From the NCBI GenBank assembly GCA_023437885.1, contig JAEZFH010000028.1, positions 1 to 12,322 of the forward strand: a stretch of DNA of 12,322 nucleotides, in the 5' to 3' direction. A program made the translations under genes and the position numbers. The stretch comes from Bacillota bacterium. Its GTDB lineage: Bacteria; Bacillota; Clostridia; Lachnospirales; Lachnospiraceae. Positions 1-7,503 of this stretch are shown here, one piece after another; positions within the stretch are counted from its first letter, which is position 1, and the number at the start of each line of letters is the position of its first letter. The notes beneath the pieces were generated by a model. That model made no database searches. It was not told the DNA's origin and saw only the letters and a list, made by a program, of their open reading frames with translations.

Positions 1-1
1 G

Positions 2-853
2 TCCCAGGGTGCGACGGAACAGGCCAGCGCAGTGGAAGAATTGTCCTCCTCGCTGGAGGAGATCTCTGTTCAGACCAAGCAGAATGCGGAGAATGCAAAT
101 CAGGCAAATATTCTGGCGGAGGCAGCAAAGGAGAATGCCAATACAGGGAACGAGCAGATGAAAGAGATGCTCAAGGCAATGGATGAAATTAATGAATCGT
201 CCACCAGCATATCCAAAATTATAAAGGTAATCGATGATATCGCCTTTCAGACCAATATACTGGCGCTCAATGCCGCAGTAGAAGCTGCAAGGGCAGGACA
301 GCACGGAAAAGGATTTGCAGTTGTGGCGGAGGAGGTTCGAAACCTTGCCGCACGTTCGGCGAAGGCAGCAAAGGAAACTACGGCAATGATTGAAGGCTCC
401 ATTCAGAAGGTGGATGGAGGAACCAGAATTGCCAACCGGACGGCAGAAGCTCTATCCAAGATTGTTAATGATATCACAAAGGTTGCATCTCTGGTAGGTG
501 ACATTTCCTATGCTTCCAATGAACAGGCATCCGGTATCACCCAGGTGAATCAGGGGATTATTCAGGTCTCCAACGTGGTTCAGACTAATTCGGCAACCTC
601 GCAGGAGAGTGCTGCTGCCAGCGAGGAGCTCTCCGGACAGGCTGAGATGTTGAAAGATCAGGTGAACCGCTTTAGTTTAAAGACTCAGGGAGAATACCAT
701 AGAGCCTATACGGCATCGGAGACCGTAAGCTCCAATGTATTGAAGATGCTGGATCAACGAAAGGCCAAGAGAAATCTGGGGCCCTCCCAGTACCAGGAGA
801 AAGAGGCAGCAAGCAAAATAAAACTGAATGATCATGAATTCGGTAAGTATTAA
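2..853 (+). CDS. Methyl-accepting chemotaxis protein, C-terminal signalling domain (5' partial)
   Basis: The reading frame is open from the first bases of the window, so the sensor domain, membrane segments and HAMP lie upstream. What is visible is the cytoplasmic four-helix-bundle half of a chemoreceptor. A descending methylation helix rich in Glu/Gln/Ala/Ser is followed by the highly conserved hairpin tip (IDDIAFQTNILALNAAVEAA, then RAGQHGKGFAVVAEEVRNLA), which in this family contacts CheA and CheW. The ascending methylation helix follows (SATSQESAAASEELSGQAEML). The last 60 or so residues form a charged tail without a recognisable CheR-binding pentapeptide. The family relays ligand occupancy to CheA. 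A CheA gene lies 859 nt downstream in the same orientation, which makes this receptor a plausible partner, though a separate promoter stands between them. The family assignment is very secure; the ligand cannot be inferred. Confidence 0.96.
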   Translation, partial: SQGATEQASAVEELSSSLEEISVQTKQNAENANQANILAEAAKENANTGNEQMKEMLKAMDEINESSTSISKIIKVIDDIAFQTNILALNAAVEAARAGQHGKGFAVVAEEVRNLAARSAKAAKETTAMIEGSIQKVDGGTRIANRTAEALSKIVNDITKVASLVGDISYASNEQASGITQVNQGIIQVSNVVQTNSATSQESAAASEELSGQAEMLKDQVNRFSLKTQGEYHRAYTASETVSSNVLKMLDQRKAKRNLGPSQYQEKEAASKIKLNDHEFGKY

Positions 854-894
854 TCCTCATAATAGTTAGCTTCGCCGCAGGGAGAGAAAATACG

Positions 895-939
895 ATTCCA
901 TAGGAAGTAAATCAGGTATATTGCTCTTACCTATGGAAT
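895..939. repeat. 10-bp inverted repeat between the MCP gene and the TetR gene
   Basis: ATTCCATAGG (895-904) is repeated as its exact reverse complement CCTATGGAAT (930-939), with 25 nt between. An RNA from either strand could form the stem. No T-run follows on either side, so it does not look like a standard intrinsic terminator. It is the only notable structure in the 156 nt between the MCP stop codon and the next promoter. It may shape the end of the MCP transcript or be a protein site. Confidence 0.5.
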
Positions 940-1009
940 TAGCGAGCCGTTTCAATGGGAAATGAGACCTAGTTTCAGGAAAAACTTCCCTCCTTGCGGG
1001 CAGCTTGAA

Positions 1010-1039
1010 TTGACAAAGGGGATAAATTAATAATATAAT
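1010..1039 (+). promoter_or_regulatory. Sigma-A type promoter of the TetR-cheA-kinase operon
   Basis: A perfect -35 box TTGACA (1010-1015) and a perfect -10 box TATAAT (1034-1039) are separated by 18 bp. The start codon of the TetR gene is 31 nt past the -10 box, giving a short leader. The next three genes follow on the same strand with gaps of 47, 27 and 2 nt, so this is the likely promoter for all four. Confidence 0.85.
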
Positions 1040-1045
1040 TTATCC
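1020..1045. promoter_or_regulatory. Palindromic operator overlapping the -10 box (probable TetR autoregulatory site)
   Basis: GGATAAATTA (1020-1029) and its exact reverse complement TAATTTATCC (1036-1045) form a 10-bp-arm palindrome around 6 bp. The dyad covers the -10 box completely and part of the spacer, so a bound dimer would block RNA polymerase. TetR-family repressors commonly bind such dyads at their own promoters, and the gene directly downstream encodes one. The palindrome is seen directly; assigning it to this TetR protein is inference. Confidence 0.75.
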
Positions 1046-1070
1046 GAAAGACGTAATATGGAGAAAATGC

Positions 1071-1664
1071 ATGGAATTTGACGCAAAACAGAGAAAAGAG
1101 TATATCGTTCTGCAGGCGGTTACATTAATCAGCGAGAAGGGCATCAATCATGTGTCCACAAAGGAAATTGCAAAGAGGCTGAACATATCGGAGGGCTTGA
1201 TATTTAAGCTCTTCCCCAGGAAAAGTGATATTATCCTGGCGGTTTTGGAGCATCTGTCCATCTATGACAAGGATATGTATATTACCGCCTTGGACAAGAA
1301 TGAGAATGCTTATGATGCAATATGCTTTTATATCAATTCTTTTATGATTTACTATGAGAATTATCCGGAGATAACTGCAGTCAATATGGCATATGATTCC
1401 CTACGGGGGGATCCCATACTGGAGCAGAAGGCGAGCAGCATATTCCAGAACCGGATTTATTATCTGTCCCAACTGCTGGATAAAGCCCGGGCGGAGAGCG
1501 AAACCTGGGGCACCCTTCCTTCGGAAGATTTTGCGATTATGATTTTATCAACGATTCGGGGAATGTGCCTGAAATGGAGACTGGAGAACTATGGGTTTTT
1601 ACTTCGGGAAAGAACGATGGCTGCCATACTTCGAATTCTGGAGGGATTGAAACCGGTAACGTAG
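1071..1664 (+). CDS. TetR/AcrR-family transcriptional regulator
   Basis: The product is 197 aa, the normal size for the family. The N-terminal DNA-binding domain spans about residues 8-55, with the helix-turn-helix at about 30-49 (TKEIAKRLNISEGLIFKLFP); the Phe/Lys-rich end of the recognition helix replaces the more usual Y-x-Y/H-F. The remaining helical region (about 60-197) is the ligand and dimer domain and, as usual, carries no assignable ligand motif. The ATG at 1071 is chosen because GGAG (1060-1063) lies 7 nt upstream and no in-frame alternative start is better placed. The gene is first in the operon and sits behind a dyad overlapping its own promoter, which points to negative autoregulation and TetR control of the downstream cheA and kinase genes. 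The family is certain; the inducer is unknown. Confidence 0.93.
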   Translation: MEFDAKQRKEYIVLQAVTLISEKGINHVSTKEIAKRLNISEGLIFKLFPRKSDIILAVLEHLSIYDKDMYITALDKNENAYDAICFYINSFMIYYENYPEITAVNMAYDSLRGDPILEQKASSIFQNRIYYLSQLLDKARAESETWGTLPSEDFAIMILSTIRGMCLKWRLENYGFLLRERTMAAILRILEGLKPVT

Positions 1665-1700
1665 AATTTTTCTGCGGCAGCTTCACAGATAGGAACAAAG

Positions 1701-1705
1701 GGAGG
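1701..1705 (+). promoter_or_regulatory. Ribosome binding site fixing the cheA start
   Basis: GGAGG lies 6 nt before the ATG at 1712. The frame is open back to 1565, but that upstream part overlaps the end of the TetR gene and is not homologous to CheA; this site decides for 1712. Confidence 0.85.
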
Positions 1706-1711
1706 ACGCAT

Positions 1712-3778
1712 ATGTCAGAGTTTGGTCAAAATGAGCAAATGCTTGAAATATATTTATTTGAAACACTGCATAATATTGAACAGCTGGAAAACTGTATTCT
1801 TGAAATTGAGAAGACGGAAAGCTGTACAGAAAACTCCATCAATGAAATTTTCCGCATCATGCATACGATCAAGGGATCGTCTGCAATGATGCTTTTTAAC
1901 AATATTGCAAATCTAGCCCATGCAATGGAGGATTTGTTTTATTTTATCCGGGAGAAAAAACCGCAATTCATGGATACCCGCATCTTATCCGAGCTGCTTC
2001 TGGAGGGAATCGATTTCCTGAAAATAGAATTGGAGAAAATACAGAATCAGGATATGCAGGAACAGGACGGAGCGGAATTAATGGTTTCCATCAGGGAGTT
2101 CCTGCAGGATTTAAAGCAGAGGAATGCATCGGAGCTCCTGCCGGAGGAGCAGCCTGCTTTTCCTGAAAAAATACAATATTATATCATCCCGGACAAACCC
2201 CTGGCCTCCTCCTCGATTCATTATTATAAAGCGACGCTGCATTATGAAGACGGCTGTGAGATGGAAAACATCCGTGCTTACTCCGTCATACATAATCTTA
2301 GGCAGTTCACGGATGATATCGCCTGTATCCCCGGTGATATTATAGAAAATCCGGATACCATTGCCTGGATTCGGGAAAAGGGATTTGTGGTCTATCTGAG
2401 AATAAACATGGCATATCAGGAAATGCAGGATTTCTTTGAAAAAACAATATTTTTGGACAGACTGGAGCTGCTGGAGCTGCCGGATGACAGTGAGTATGCA
2501 GAGCTGGAACGAGAGGTTCTTCCAAACCGTGCAGAGGAAGAGATTAAGCTTCCCCAGACCAAGCGAATGATGGAAGCAAAGCAGAAGGACCGGGAAGCGG
2601 CTGCCTCCGGGACAGCCCAAAGCCTGATCAGTGTTAATGTGGCCAAGCTGGATAAGCTCATGGACCTGATGGGAGAGATGGTGATTGCGGAAGCCCTGGT
2701 TACCCAGAACCCGGATCTGGACGGATTGGAGCTGGATAATTTCAATAAGGCTGCAAGACAATTACATAAAATCACAACGGAATTACAGGATATTGTCATG
2801 TCGATCCGAATGGTACCCCTGGCCTCCTCCTTCCATAAGATGCACCGTCTGGTGAGGGACATGAATAAGAAGCTGGAGAAAGAAACGGAATTATCCCTGG
2901 TTGGTGAGGAAACAGAAGTAGATAAAAATATTATTGAGCATATCTCTGATCCGCTGATGCATCTGGTGCGTAATTCCATTGACCATGGAATTGAGGATGC
3001 AGACAGCCGGGAAGCGGCCGGAAAGCCAAGGGCCGGCAAGATTACCCTGGAAGCCAGGAACTTGGGCAGTGATGTCATGATTATGGTAAAAGATGATGGA
3101 AAGGGGCTGAGCAAGCAAAAGCTGATAGACAAGGCAAGGCAGCGGGGGCTGCTGGTGAAGCAGCCGGAGGAAATGACCGAGCGTGAAATCTTCAGCCTCA
3201 TATTCCGGCCCGGCTTCTCAACCAAGGACATGGTCAGCGAATTCAGCGGCAGGGGCGTGGGCATGGATGTAGTAACTAAGAACATAGAGGCCATTGGAGG
3301 ATCAGTAAATATTGACAGCAGGGAAGGGCTTGGAACCACAATCTCACTTAAGATACCTTTGACTCTGGCTATTATTGACGGGATGAATGTCCGTGTCGGC
3401 GGCTCCAGGTATACGATCCCTACTATGGCAATCAAGGAATCCTTTCGGCCTGAGGCGGAGGATATTATTATCGATCCCGACGGAAACGAAATGATTATGG
3501 TCCGGGGCAATTGCTATCCCATCCTTAGGCTTCACCGGATATACCAGGTTGAAACAGAGATTGTTGATTTTACCGAGGGAATTTTGATCATGGTGGAGCA
3601 GGAGGAAAAGACCATATGTATATTTGCGGATGAACTGTTGGGTCAGCAGCAGGTGGTGATCAAAGCCCTGCCCAGTTTAATCAAAAGGGCAAGAAAAATA
3701 AAAGGCATCTCCGGATGTACTCTGCTGGGTGACGGAAATATCAGCCTGATTTTGAATATGGCCGATCTGATCTGCTAA
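1712..3778 (+). CDS. cheA: Chemotaxis histidine kinase CheA
   Basis: The product is 688 aa with the full CheA layout. P1 (Hpt) covers about 1-135, with the phosphoacceptor His51 in MHTIKGSSAMM. A P2-like regulator-docking domain lies at about 165-260 and a charged linker at 260-300. P3 (dimerisation) runs about 305-370 and ends in SIRMVPL. The P4 ATP-binding domain has its N box at Asn421 (VRNSIDHG), its G1 box at 461-465 (DDGKG) and its G2 box at 513-517 (GRGVG). The CheW-like P5 domain runs from about 545 to the end. All catalytic motifs look intact, so it should autophosphorylate and pass phosphate to CheY-type receivers. P5 should dock to CheW or a receptor tip, yet no CheW, CheB or CheR is encoded nearby. 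It lies 47 nt after the TetR gene and 27 nt before a hybrid kinase. This suggests an accessory sensory array rather than the main flagellar chemotaxis kinase; that is inference, since other che genes may lie outside the window. Confidence 0.95.
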   Translation: MSEFGQNEQMLEIYLFETLHNIEQLENCILEIEKTESCTENSINEIFRIMHTIKGSSAMMLFNNIANLAHAMEDLFYFIREKKPQFMDTRILSELLLEGIDFLKIELEKIQNQDMQEQDGAELMVSIREFLQDLKQRNASELLPEEQPAFPEKIQYYIIPDKPLASSSIHYYKATLHYEDGCEMENIRAYSVIHNLRQFTDDIACIPGDIIENPDTIAWIREKGFVVYLRINMAYQEMQDFFEKTIFLDRLELLELPDDSEYAELEREVLPNRAEEEIKLPQTKRMMEAKQKDREAAASGTAQSLISVNVAKLDKLMDLMGEMVIAEALVTQNPDLDGLELDNFNKAARQLHKITTELQDIVMSIRMVPLASSFHKMHRLVRDMNKKLEKETELSLVGEETEVDKNIIEHISDPLMHLVRNSIDHGIEDADSREAAGKPRAGKITLEARNLGSDVMIMVKDDGKGLSKQKLIDKARQRGLLVKQPEEMTEREIFSLIFRPGFSTKDMVSEFSGRGVGMDVVTKNIEAIGGSVNIDSREGLGTTISLKIPLTLAIIDGMNVRVGGSRYTIPTMAIKESFRPEAEDIIIDPDGNEMIMVRGNCYPILRLHRIYQVETEIVDFTEGILIMVEQEEKTICIFADELLGQQQVVIKALPSLIKRARKIKGISGCTLLGDGNISLILNMADLIC

Positions 3779-3805
3779 CCGGCTTCAGAGTGGAAGAGAG
3801 GAAGT

Positions 3806-6800
3806 ATGAACGTGTTTGTCAATGATGATTATGAAAAGGATCAGGAATATCTGGCAATAGCGTTAAACTGTATTGGTGACGGAGTCATTATTACGGATTT
3901 GTCAGGGAATATCCGGTATATGAACGCAATGGCCCAGACCCTGACCGGGTGGAGCAGCCGGGAAGTGTATGGGAAGCATCTGGATTGTGTTCTGTCCCTG
4001 GTACACATTCATACGATGCAACCGCTGAAGAACCCGCTTGAGGAGGTACTGAAAACACTGGATAAGGTAGGGCTTCGCAAAAATACCGCACTGGTTACCA
4101 GGAATGGGCTGAGATATGTCCTTTCGGCCAGTTATTCCCCAATCCGTGATTCAATGGATCTGGTTACGGGTGTAATCATTGTATTCCGCGATATTACCAT
4201 GGTAAAACGGCTGGAGGATGAGGTGGTCAATGAAAGGAATAACCTGGCCCTGGCCTTTGAGGCGCTGCCCATCGGTATTCTGCTGGTGGATCAGGAGAGG
4301 GTGATCCGGCAGGCCAATAAGGAAATCTCGAATCTCTTTCAGACGGACCGGCAGGAGCTGTCTGGCAATCGGTTGGGTGAAGGGCTGCAGTGCACCTACA
4401 GCCTTGAAAGTGGCTGCGGAAACAGCCGCTACTGCGCGATCTGCAATATGTGGAGCAGAATACGGCAGGTAATGGAGGCAGATCAGCCCTGTAAGGATGT
4501 AATTATCCGGCATAGCTTTATTGTAAAGGAGAAAATAATCTCTCCTTGGTTCAAGATTAATTTTGTTCCGATTCAGATGGATGGGAACAAATATGTGATA
4601 TTGGCAATCGATGATATCACGGAGATGAAGCGCAGTGAGGAGGCACTTCGGGTCAGTGAAGAAAAATACCGGCGATTATTTGATAACGCAACTGACAGCA
4701 TTCTCCTGCACCTGTACGATGAAGACCAAAATACCAGCCGTATCATTGAAGCAAATGAAACCGCCTGCAGAAAGCTGGGATATACCAAAGAGGAGCTGAC
4801 GAGTCTGGGGCTGCAGGATATCCGGTCGGAAGAGATGAAGAATAAGCTGCCGGAAACCTACCGAAATTTGCTGCAGAGGGAGCATTATGTCTATGACTCA
4901 GTCCACGTCGCCAAGGACGGAAGGAAGCTCCACTTTGAAGTGAGCGGGCATTCCCTGATGATGAACGGAAAGAAAGTCATAATGACGCTGTGCCGTGATA
5001 TCACGGAGCGGCTGAATGCAGAGCGGATGATTCGGGAAAGCCAGAAAAAATACCAGAGTATTTTTGCCAATATGACGGATGCATTTCTCCTGCTGCGGGC
5101 TATTGCTGATGAGGCGAATCACCCTGTGGATTTTGAACTGGCGGAAGCAAACCATTCTTCCGAACTGATGCTCAATTTTAAAGTCGAAAAATCTATGGGA
5201 TGCCGGATATCCCAAATATATCCTGAGTTTCTAAAGGATCTGCTGACCAGAATCTCAGTGATACAGGGGTTATACGGCAGCTTCGAGCATGTGCCGGTCT
5301 ATGAATATCAGGACGGAAACAGCGGGCGTTGGTTCCAGGTGTCAGCATTTGTACCGATTGAGGGAATGCTGGCTATGATTCTGTCCGAGATTACTGACCG
5401 CAAGACGGCAGAGATTAGGTTAGTGGAGAGCCAGAAGAAATTAGTGACGGCAAAAGAGGAGGCGGAAGCGGCAAACCGGGCAAAGTCCGAGTTCCTCGCC
5501 AATATGAGCCATGAGATCCGCACTCCGATTAACGGCGTCACAGGAATGATTGATCTGACTTTGATGACACCGTTGAGTGAGGAGCAGGGCAATAATCTGG
5601 TGACTGCCAGGAATTGTGCCGATTCCCTGTTAAATATTATTAATGATGTTTTGGATTTTTCCAAGATGGAGGCGGGGAAATTCAGTATAAATAATTCCTG
5701 TTTCTGCCTTCAGGAAATACTTCAGGAGCTGTACAAAATCCACAGTGTCCGTGCGAAAGAAAAAAAGCTGGAGCTTCTGGTTACGTATTCTTTTGCGGAG
5801 CCGCTGTACTTATATGGTGATTCGAACCGGCTGCAGCAGGTTCTGAATAATCTGATTAATAATGCAATTAAGTTTACGGATCAGGGCAAGGTTGTCATTC
5901 ATATCCATAAACTCTCTGAAGCCGATGAAAATATCCAGTTGGAGTTTACTGTGAAGGATACGGGAATCGGCATCTCTGAGCAGAATACGTCAAGATTGTT
6001 CAAGAGCTTCAGTCAGATAGACGGGTCCTATACCCGCAAGCACGGAGGTACGGGCCTGGGTCTGATTATTAGCAAGCAGCTGGTGGAAATGATGGGCGGC
6101 AGGATAGAGGTTCAGAGTGAACCCGGGAAGGGCAGCGCATTTTGCTTCCAACTTCCTTTTCAGGAAGGGAAGGGAACGGAGCAAAAATCTTTGCCGGCGG
6201 TCAGCACGGCACCGAGACGAAGCTATCATATTCTGGTGGCGGAGGATGATCCGGTGAATCAAAGGGTATTCTTTCGCTTGCTTGAGAAACAGGGGCACCG
6301 GGTTATTGTTGCGAACAACGGGGTCGAGGCAGTTGAGGCAGTGAAAAAGCATAGCTTTGATCTTATCTTTATGGATATCCAGATGCCTGTGATGGATGGT
6401 GCGGAAGCCGTAAGGCACATCAGAAAGCTGGAGAAACGGCATATACCGGTGATAGCAGTAACGGCTTTTTCGCTGCTTGGGGACCGGGAACGATTTCTAG
6501 CAATGGGTATGGATGAATATATATCAAAGCCCATTAAGACAAAAGAGCTGCTGGCACTGATGGATCAACTGGTTGCCGCCGGGGAACCGGAGCCGGATTA
6601 CAGTGAAATTCCCAAGGTCAATGAAAGGGGAGAGCTGGAATTTGTCAATCATTTCAGCACGAAAACCCCGGAAGAATTAATTCAGGCAATAAAACAGGCG
6701 GATAAGCTTCTGAATGATGTGGTGGTACTTGTATTAAACAGCAATTATATTGAGGTAGAGGAGTCTATTCATAACATCAAGGAATTGTTTGACCAAATGG

Positions 6801-6943
6801 AGGCTCAGGAGCTGAAGGATGCCGCATTCAAGATAGAGCTAAGTGCACGCAAGGGAAAATATCAGACTCTTTGGGAAGAAGTCAACCACTTGATCTTTCG
6901 GTTTGAAACCCTGAAAAAGTCAGTCTCACAGAAGGAGGAATAA
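3806..6943 (+). CDS. Soluble multi-PAS hybrid histidine kinase with receiver and Hpt-like tail
   Basis: The product is 1045 aa with no signal peptide or membrane segment, so it is cytoplasmic. Four PAS-like modules are visible at about 12-135, 150-278, 284-404 and 412-538. The second carries a four-cysteine cluster (C196, C204, C210, C213). A coiled linker leads to HisKA with phosphoacceptor His569 (NMSHEIRTP). The ATPase domain has an N box at 681-686 (NNLINN), a G1 box at 718-722 (DTGIG) and a G2 box around 747-753 (GGTGLGL). The receiver (about 807-922) has acidic residues E813/D814/D815, phosphoacceptor Asp857, Thr886 and Lys908. The last 100 residues look like a helical Hpt domain with His989 in SIHNIKEL, but the Gly that normally follows HxxK is Glu993. 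The ATG at 3806 has AGAGG 4 nt upstream. The stop is 2 nt from the next gene, whose ribosome site lies inside this gene's end, so the two are probably translationally coupled. Confidence 0.95.
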   Translation: MNVFVNDDYEKDQEYLAIALNCIGDGVIITDLSGNIRYMNAMAQTLTGWSSREVYGKHLDCVLSLVHIHTMQPLKNPLEEVLKTLDKVGLRKNTALVTRNGLRYVLSASYSPIRDSMDLVTGVIIVFRDITMVKRLEDEVVNERNNLALAFEALPIGILLVDQERVIRQANKEISNLFQTDRQELSGNRLGEGLQCTYSLESGCGNSRYCAICNMWSRIRQVMEADQPCKDVIIRHSFIVKEKIISPWFKINFVPIQMDGNKYVILAIDDITEMKRSEEALRVSEEKYRRLFDNATDSILLHLYDEDQNTSRIIEANETACRKLGYTKEELTSLGLQDIRSEEMKNKLPETYRNLLQREHYVYDSVHVAKDGRKLHFEVSGHSLMMNGKKVIMTLCRDITERLNAERMIRESQKKYQSIFANMTDAFLLLRAIADEANHPVDFELAEANHSSELMLNFKVEKSMGCRISQIYPEFLKDLLTRISVIQGLYGSFEHVPVYEYQDGNSGRWFQVSAFVPIEGMLAMILSEITDRKTAEIRLVESQKKLVTAKEEAEAANRAKSEFLANMSHEIRTPINGVTGMIDLTLMTPLSEEQGNNLVTARNCADSLLNIINDVLDFSKMEAGKFSINNSCFCLQEILQELYKIHSVRAKEKKLELLVTYSFAEPLYLYGDSNRLQQVLNNLINNAIKFTDQGKVVIHIHKLSEADENIQLEFTVKDTGIGISEQNTSRLFKSFSQIDGSYTRKHGGTGLGLIISKQLVEMMGGRIEVQSEPGKGSAFCFQLPFQEGKGTEQKSLPAVSTAPRRSYHILVAEDDPVNQRVFFRLLEKQGHRVIVANNGVEAVEAVKKHSFDLIFMDIQMPVMDGAEAVRHIRKLEKRHIPVIAVTAFSLLGDRERFLAMGMDEYISKPIKTKELLALMDQLVAAGEPEPDYSEIPKVNERGELEFVNHFSTKTPEELIQAIKQADKLLNDVVVLVLNSNYIEVEESIHNIKELFDQMEAQELKDAAFKIELSARKGKYQTLWEEVNHLIFRFETLKKSVSQKEE

Positions 6944-6945
6944 CA

Positions 6946-7359
6946 ATGCTGAAAATTTTAATTGCAGAGGATGATTTTGCAAGCCGTAAGTTCTTAAGCA
7001 CCTTTTTGTCCCAGTACGGAGAATGTGATGTGGTGGTCGACGGGCTGGAAGCAATCGACGCATACATGATAGCAATGAGAGAGAAGAAGCCCTATGATCT
7101 GATCTGTCTGGACATCATGATGCCCAAGATAGATGGGGTAAAGGTATTGAGAGCAATCCGGGATATGGAGACGAAAAAATATATTCTGCCGGAGAAACGG
7201 GTGAAGATAATAATAACAACTGCATTGTCCGAAGCGGAATTAGTTCATGAAGCCTTTGAATATGGATGTGAGGCCTATGCCTCCAAGCCGATTAAAACAG
7301 ACAAGTTCATTGAGGTCATGCATAAGATCGGATTGTTGCCAGAGATAGAGCATCAATGA
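6946..7359 (+). CDS. Single-domain response regulator (CheY-like receiver)
   Basis: The product is 137 aa and consists only of a receiver domain. The acidic pocket is E8/D9/D10, the phosphoacceptor is Asp56 (DLICLDIMMP), the switch residue is Thr92 and the conserved lysine is Lys114 in ASKP. There is no DNA-binding or enzymatic output domain, so it must act through protein contact, as CheY does on the flagellar switch or as a phosphorelay intermediate such as Spo0F. AAGGAGG (6932-6938) sits inside the preceding gene, 7 nt before this ATG. Two possible phosphate donors are encoded just upstream: CheA (His51) and the hybrid kinase (possible His989). It is not safe to call it cheY, because it lies outside a standard chemotaxis operon. 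Confidence 0.92.
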   Translation: MLKILIAEDDFASRKFLSTFLSQYGECDVVVDGLEAIDAYMIAMREKKPYDLICLDIMMPKIDGVKVLRAIRDMETKKYILPEKRVKIIITTALSEAELVHEAFEYGCEAYASKPIKTDKFIEVMHKIGLLPEIEHQ

Positions 7360-7412
7360 TGCATTTGCTACAGCATACCAGAAGCGTCCCGTGTATTTCC
7401 TTATACAAAATA

Positions 7413-7432
7413 CGATAAAATTAGATAAAATT
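7413..7432 (+). promoter_or_regulatory. Tandem 10-bp direct repeats upstream of the GGDEF-EAL promoter (candidate operator)
   Basis: CGATAAAATT (7413-7422) is followed directly by AGATAAAATT (7423-7432), a repeat with the pitch of one DNA helical turn that touches the first base of the -35 box. The unit resembles the half-site of the dyad at 1020-1045 (GGATAAATT) apart from one extra A. It could bind the same regulator, or simply be an AT-rich upstream element. The repeat is seen; the role is inference. Confidence 0.4.
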
Positions 7433-7461
7433 TGACACAAAAGAAAAATGTAACGTATAAT
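7432..7461 (+). promoter_or_regulatory. Sigma-A type promoter of the GGDEF-EAL gene
   Basis: TTGACA (7432-7437) and TATAAT (7456-7461) are both perfect consensus boxes separated by 18 bp, the same geometry as the promoter at 1010. The start codon at 7504 is 42 nt past the -10 box. The 144-nt gap after the receiver gene, together with this promoter, shows that the c-di-GMP enzyme can be expressed independently of the upstream operon. I see no clear terminator between 7360 and 7431, so read-through is also possible. Confidence 0.8.
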
Positions 7462-7489
7462 ATCTACATATACTGGCCGATTAAATATG

Positions 7490-7497
7490 AAGGTGGG
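7490..7497 (+). promoter_or_regulatory. Ribosome binding site fixing the GGDEF-EAL start
   Basis: AAGGTGGG lies 6 nt before the ATG at 7504. The frame is also open from a TTG at 7432, but that codon is the -35 box itself and would not be within the transcript from this promoter. Confidence 0.7.
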
Positions 7498-7503
7498 CTC
7501 ACT

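Noticed and set aside
1565..1711. Upstream extension of the cheA reading frame
   Set aside because: It overlaps the TetR gene in another frame, shows no CheA-like sequence, and the ATG at 1712 has a strong GGAGG site.
2416..3510. A 364-codon - strand frame opposite cheA
   Set aside because: Composition (Ser/Ile-rich) is typical of an antisense shadow and the + strand carries complete CheA domains.
7432..7503. TTG start for the GGDEF-EAL protein
   Set aside because: The TTG is the first part of a perfect -35 box; an ATG with a ribosome site lies at 7504 and the extra 24 residues do not fit the family.
7360..7503. c-di-GMP riboswitch ahead of the GGDEF-EAL gene
   Set aside because: The leader from the promoter is too short and AT-rich, and none of the conserved GEMM bases can be seen; the 854-1070 gap was checked by eye with the same result.
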